From NCBI GenBank assembly GCA_014380705.1, contig JACMJI010000326.1:1-25639 (forward strand): a stretch of 25,639 bases of DNA, written 5' to 3'. The notes under the pieces were generated by a model that did no database searches, was not told the DNA's origin, and saw only the letters and a list, made by a program, of their open reading frames with translations. Below are positions 23,413 through 25,639 of the stretch, piece after piece. The stretch comes from Gorillibacterium sp. GTDB lineage: Bacteria; Bacillota; Bacilli; Paenibacillales; NBRC-103111. The first letter of the stretch is position 1. Each line of letters starts with the position of its first letter. A program made the translations under genes and the position numbers.

Positions 23413-24840
23413 TTAGAGACCTAGACGGTGGAGTGCGGCAAGAAACTGACCCAGCAGCCCCATTCCCATCTGGGAGAGGACGCGATAGTCTGCCTTCTGA
23501 AGCTCCACTCCTCCTTTATTTCCTTGTGCGACACCGGATAATACTCCGTCAGGGACCAGGTACCGGATTAAGGCAACCTTCGCCCGAACCAGACAGGAGG
23601 TGTCCTTCATCTGGTACCAGCCTCCCGCAACTGCAATGGCAATTGCGGCTGCAATTCCCGCGGACCCGGATGTATCAGAACCTGTGAAAGGCTCATCCAG
23701 GAATACACCCCATAATCCACCCTCTCGCTGCCAGCTCAACGCAGCATCGATCGCTCGGCACAATTCCCCCTCATGGGGCCTCGTGTCCTCAGCCTTGCCT
23801 AGGACTTCCAACGTTCTGACAAGCCCAAGCAAATACCAGGCATGTGCTCGGGACCAATTCTTGAAAGTCATCCCACCGTCCAACTCTAGCCGCAAGTACA
23901 GTTGTCCTCCCACAAGTAGCTTGTCCGCCCGCACCTGCAATTGCTGCAATGCTGCCTTCCTCCACGCTCCTCCATATAGATTGGAGATCAACGCCATCGG
24001 GTAGGCCACCGTGTAGCTACCTTCAGCTGTCAGCATATTTCCGTCGAGTATGTTCCCGTGCTCATCCTGCTCTTCCTTCCAGAAATTTAAGGCGAGCTCG
24101 AGTAGCGGATGATTACCCCACAAACGGGCTATACCCGCGAAAGGCAGCGTGCCTTCCATGCCGTATACCCGGTTTAGAACAGGTTCACTTCGCGGGTTTT
24201 CATAAGATAGTTGTCCGCTCTCGTCCATGAATACCGCCAAATGTTCCGTTGCTGCTCTACGGTAGGTCTCATTTTCTGTCGCATCCGCTAGGTCTAGAAG
24301 ACCGTCCAACACACATCCTTCCATCCAGCCGAAAGGGTGTATCGAGGAGATCGAGGCTAGAGTCTTGTGAAACTGTTCGAGTGGTTCCTCAGTCAGCTTT
24401 TCCTCCAGCAGCAAATGGGGGAGAAGCAGTTGCCCTCTTTCAGTTAGTGCAGGCGTTGCAGATGTGAAGAACCACAAGGGGTGCTCCCCCTTTATAAGTC
24501 GAAGGGTGACCCCTCCATCTATGGCCATTTGAACTTGCGCCTTAGCAAAAATCAGTTCATGAGTCTGAAATACATTGGCATAACGAATATCTAGATATCC
24601 TAGAGTTTCACCGGTCAGCTTCAGCTTTACTTCTATTACTTTCTCCTCCCGGACGTCGAGAGCTACAGTTATCCGAAGTCTGGCCTGCCCCTTGACCGAT
24701 TCCGACAGCCAGAACAGTTCAACCGGTTCTTGCCCAGGTGCTACCGCTACCGCAGTCCACCCTTGCGGAATGCGTTTACTGCTTTCCAGAGCTACTTGAC
24801 CCGCTTTTACCCTGAAAATTCCCTTATAGGCTGATTTCAT
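23413..24840 (-). CDS. Divergent GH88/GH105-like hydrolase (unsaturated uronyl hydrolase-like)
   Basis: This 475-residue protein has an N-terminal part of about 130 residues rich in predicted beta strands, then an (alpha/alpha)6-barrel-like region (about 150-475). The barrel shows GH88/GH105 landmarks: NWSRAHAWYLLGLVRTLEVL (328-347) matches the WxRGxGWYxxAL motif, and SDTSGSAGIAAAIA (388-401) matches the (D/E)TSxTA helix. Family members remove the unsaturated uronic acid from lyase products of rhamnogalacturonan and similar polymers. The positions I align with the two catalytic Asp carry Glu instead: E229 in GMEG and E273 in AEGSYTVAYPMA. That alignment is by eye. No signal peptide, so cytosolic. 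AGGGG lies nine bases before the ATG. It starts 15 bases after the LctP-type gene, indicating one operon. Substrate unknown. Confidence 0.72.
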   Translation of the reverse strand: MKSAYKGIFRVKAGQVALESSKRIPQGWTAVAVAPGQEPVELFWLSESVKGQARLRITVALDVREEKVIEVKLKLTGETLGYLDIRYANVFQTHELIFAKAQVQMAIDGGVTLRLIKGEHPLWFFTSATPALTERGQLLLPHLLLEEKLTEEPLEQFHKTLASISSIHPFGWMEGCVLDGLLDLADATENETYRRAATEHLAVFMDESGQLSYENPRSEPVLNRVYGMEGTLPFAGIARLWGNHPLLELALNFWKEEQDEHGNILDGNMLTAEGSYTVAYPMALISNLYGGAWRKAALQQLQVRADKLLVGGQLYLRLELDGGMTFKNWSRAHAWYLLGLVRTLEVLGKAEDTRPHEGELCRAIDAALSWQREGGLWGVFLDEPFTGSDTSGSAGIAAAIAIAVAGGWYQMKDTSCLVRAKVALIRYLVPDGVLSGVAQGNKGGVELQKADYRVLSQMGMGLLGQFLAALHRLGL

Positions 24841-24855
24841 GTTCCATATCCCCTT

Positions 24856-25639
24856 TTAAAAACCAGATAATATCCAGGTAGCCGTGGCAACCAAAGCCAA
24901 CAACACCAAGCTATGCTTAAATGCCATTTTCACCAGTTCCGATTCCTTCCCATATAGTCCGACGGCAGCAACCGCAATCGCTATGGACTGGGGCGAGAGC
25001 ATCTTGGCGGTTCCTCCCCCTACCGTGTTAGCAGCTAACGCCAGAGCAGGGTCCATGGCAACTCCCGTGGCGGTAATAGCTTGCAACTGGCCGAACATTA
25101 TATTAGCCGATGTATCTGATCCGGTAATAAATACCCCAACCCAACCAATAAGGGGAGAAACGAACGGGAACAGCCCTCCACTTTCTGCCAATAATTCCCC
25201 GATGGAACGAATCATACCCGAGTAGTTGGCTACATAGGCAAAAGCACTGATGGTAACGATAGCAAGAATGGAATAACGCATTTCACGAAGCGTTTGGCAA
25301 CATGCTTTCGCCCAATTTTTCCATGAAATCTGAAATATCCATTTTGTTAAAATCGTTGTAAAGAAGATTGCCGTCCCCCCCGCTCCTAGAAATTCCCACT
25401 TCCAAAAAACCGATAGCAGCTTAGCTTGACTCCTAATTTGTTCATGCATGAAGGGCACTGGAATTTTCAAGCTCAAAAATTCTCCACATACATTTAATGC
25501 TGTCAGCAAGGGGTTATTGCCCGAGTAAGCGCCAACCAGAGCGGACTTGATGTCAGGCAACCCCCAAATCACGATGAATAAGGTCATCAGCAGGTAAGGT
25601 GACCATGCTCTTATCATCTGCAGATTTGAAGGACGATCA
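24856..25639 (-). CDS. lctP: L-lactate/glycolate permease family (LctP), 5' end outside window
   Basis: The frame is open to the window edge, so about half of the usual 530-560 residues is visible (261 codons). Family blocks are unmistakable: LIGWVGVFITGSDTSANIMF, LALAANTVGGGTAKMLSP then QSIAIAVAAVGLYGKE, and the final hydrophobic segment before the stop. These proteins import lactate or glycolate with protons. An internal ATG at 25617 is not the start, because the sequence before it (NLQMIRAWSPYLL) is family-like. The gene is followed after 15 bases by a GH88/GH105-like hydrolase, an unusual partner. Rhamnose use yields lactaldehyde nearby, which could be linked to lactate, but no lactaldehyde dehydrogenase is seen. 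The transported acid is not certain. Confidence 0.93.
   Translation of the reverse strand, partial: DRPSNLQMIRAWSPYLLMTLFIVIWGLPDIKSALVGAYSGNNPLLTALNVCGEFLSLKIPVPFMHEQIRSQAKLLSVFWKWEFLGAGGTAIFFTTILTKWIFQISWKNWAKACCQTLREMRYSILAIVTISAFAYVANYSGMIRSIGELLAESGGLFPFVSPLIGWVGVFITGSDTSANIMFGQLQAITATGVAMDPALALAANTVGGGTAKMLSPQSIAIAVAAVGLYGKESELVKMAFKHSLVLLALVATATWILSGF

Overview
The window looks like a chromosomal carbohydrate-use region of an endospore-forming Firmicute, most likely Paenibacillus or a close relative. That placement is inferred from three things. A YesMN-type two-component system sits beside an LplABC-type sugar importer. The sporulation-associated protein YhbH is present. Start sites carry strong AGGAGG-like ribosome binding sites, with some TTG starts. 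No tRNA, rRNA, CRISPR array, transposase or phage gene was found.

Region 1 (1-9907, all minus strand) is a polysaccharide and oligosaccharide locus. In transcription order it holds two importer permeases, a lipoprotein solute-binding protein, an intrinsic terminator, an AraC-type response regulator, a sensor kinase, a GH42 beta-galactosidase and, leaving the window, the start of a GH74-like beta-propeller protein. Two decay products lie inside it: a signal peptide with a good ribosome binding site that stops after 34 codons (2614-2718), and a frameshifted C-terminal remnant of an Asp-box protein (314-552). Secreted enzymes seem to have been lost here while import and intracellular cleavage were kept.

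Region 2 (9981-14663) holds a plus-strand radical SAM/SPASM protein followed by yhbH, then a minus-strand 61-residue small protein with its own terminator, and a minus-strand methyl-accepting chemotaxis protein with a Cache sensor domain.

Region 3 (14664-20726) is a deoxysugar module. Rhamnulokinase and a DeoR-type regulator run leftward. A tandem-domain class II aldolase and an iron-dependent alcohol dehydrogenase of the lactaldehyde reductase type run rightward. Together they would take L-rhamnulose to dihydroxyacetone phosphate and 1,2-propanediol; no rhamnose isomerase is in the window. The second aldolase domain has lost most of its metal ligands. The 768-bp gap before the dehydrogenase is rich in repeats: a tandem 20-mer, two related perfect hairpins that differ by a compensated base pair, and a 12-bp minisatellite just upstream of the dehydrogenase start.

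Region 4 (21019-23402) is a compact TetR repressor and ABC-2 exporter pair with a recognisable divergent promoter and operator. Region 5 (23413-25639, minus) couples a LctP-family permease (5' end outside the window) to a divergent GH88/GH105-like hydrolase only 15 bp downstream. Beta-galactosidase, rhamnose catabolism and a GH105-like enzyme together suggest use of rhamnogalacturonan I or similar plant pectic polymers. This is an inference from gene content.

I saw no clearly unprecedented multi-gene system. The best leads are the half-dead tandem aldolase, the LctP-hydrolase pair, the minisatellite and covarying hairpins before the dehydrogenase, and the stranded signal peptide.
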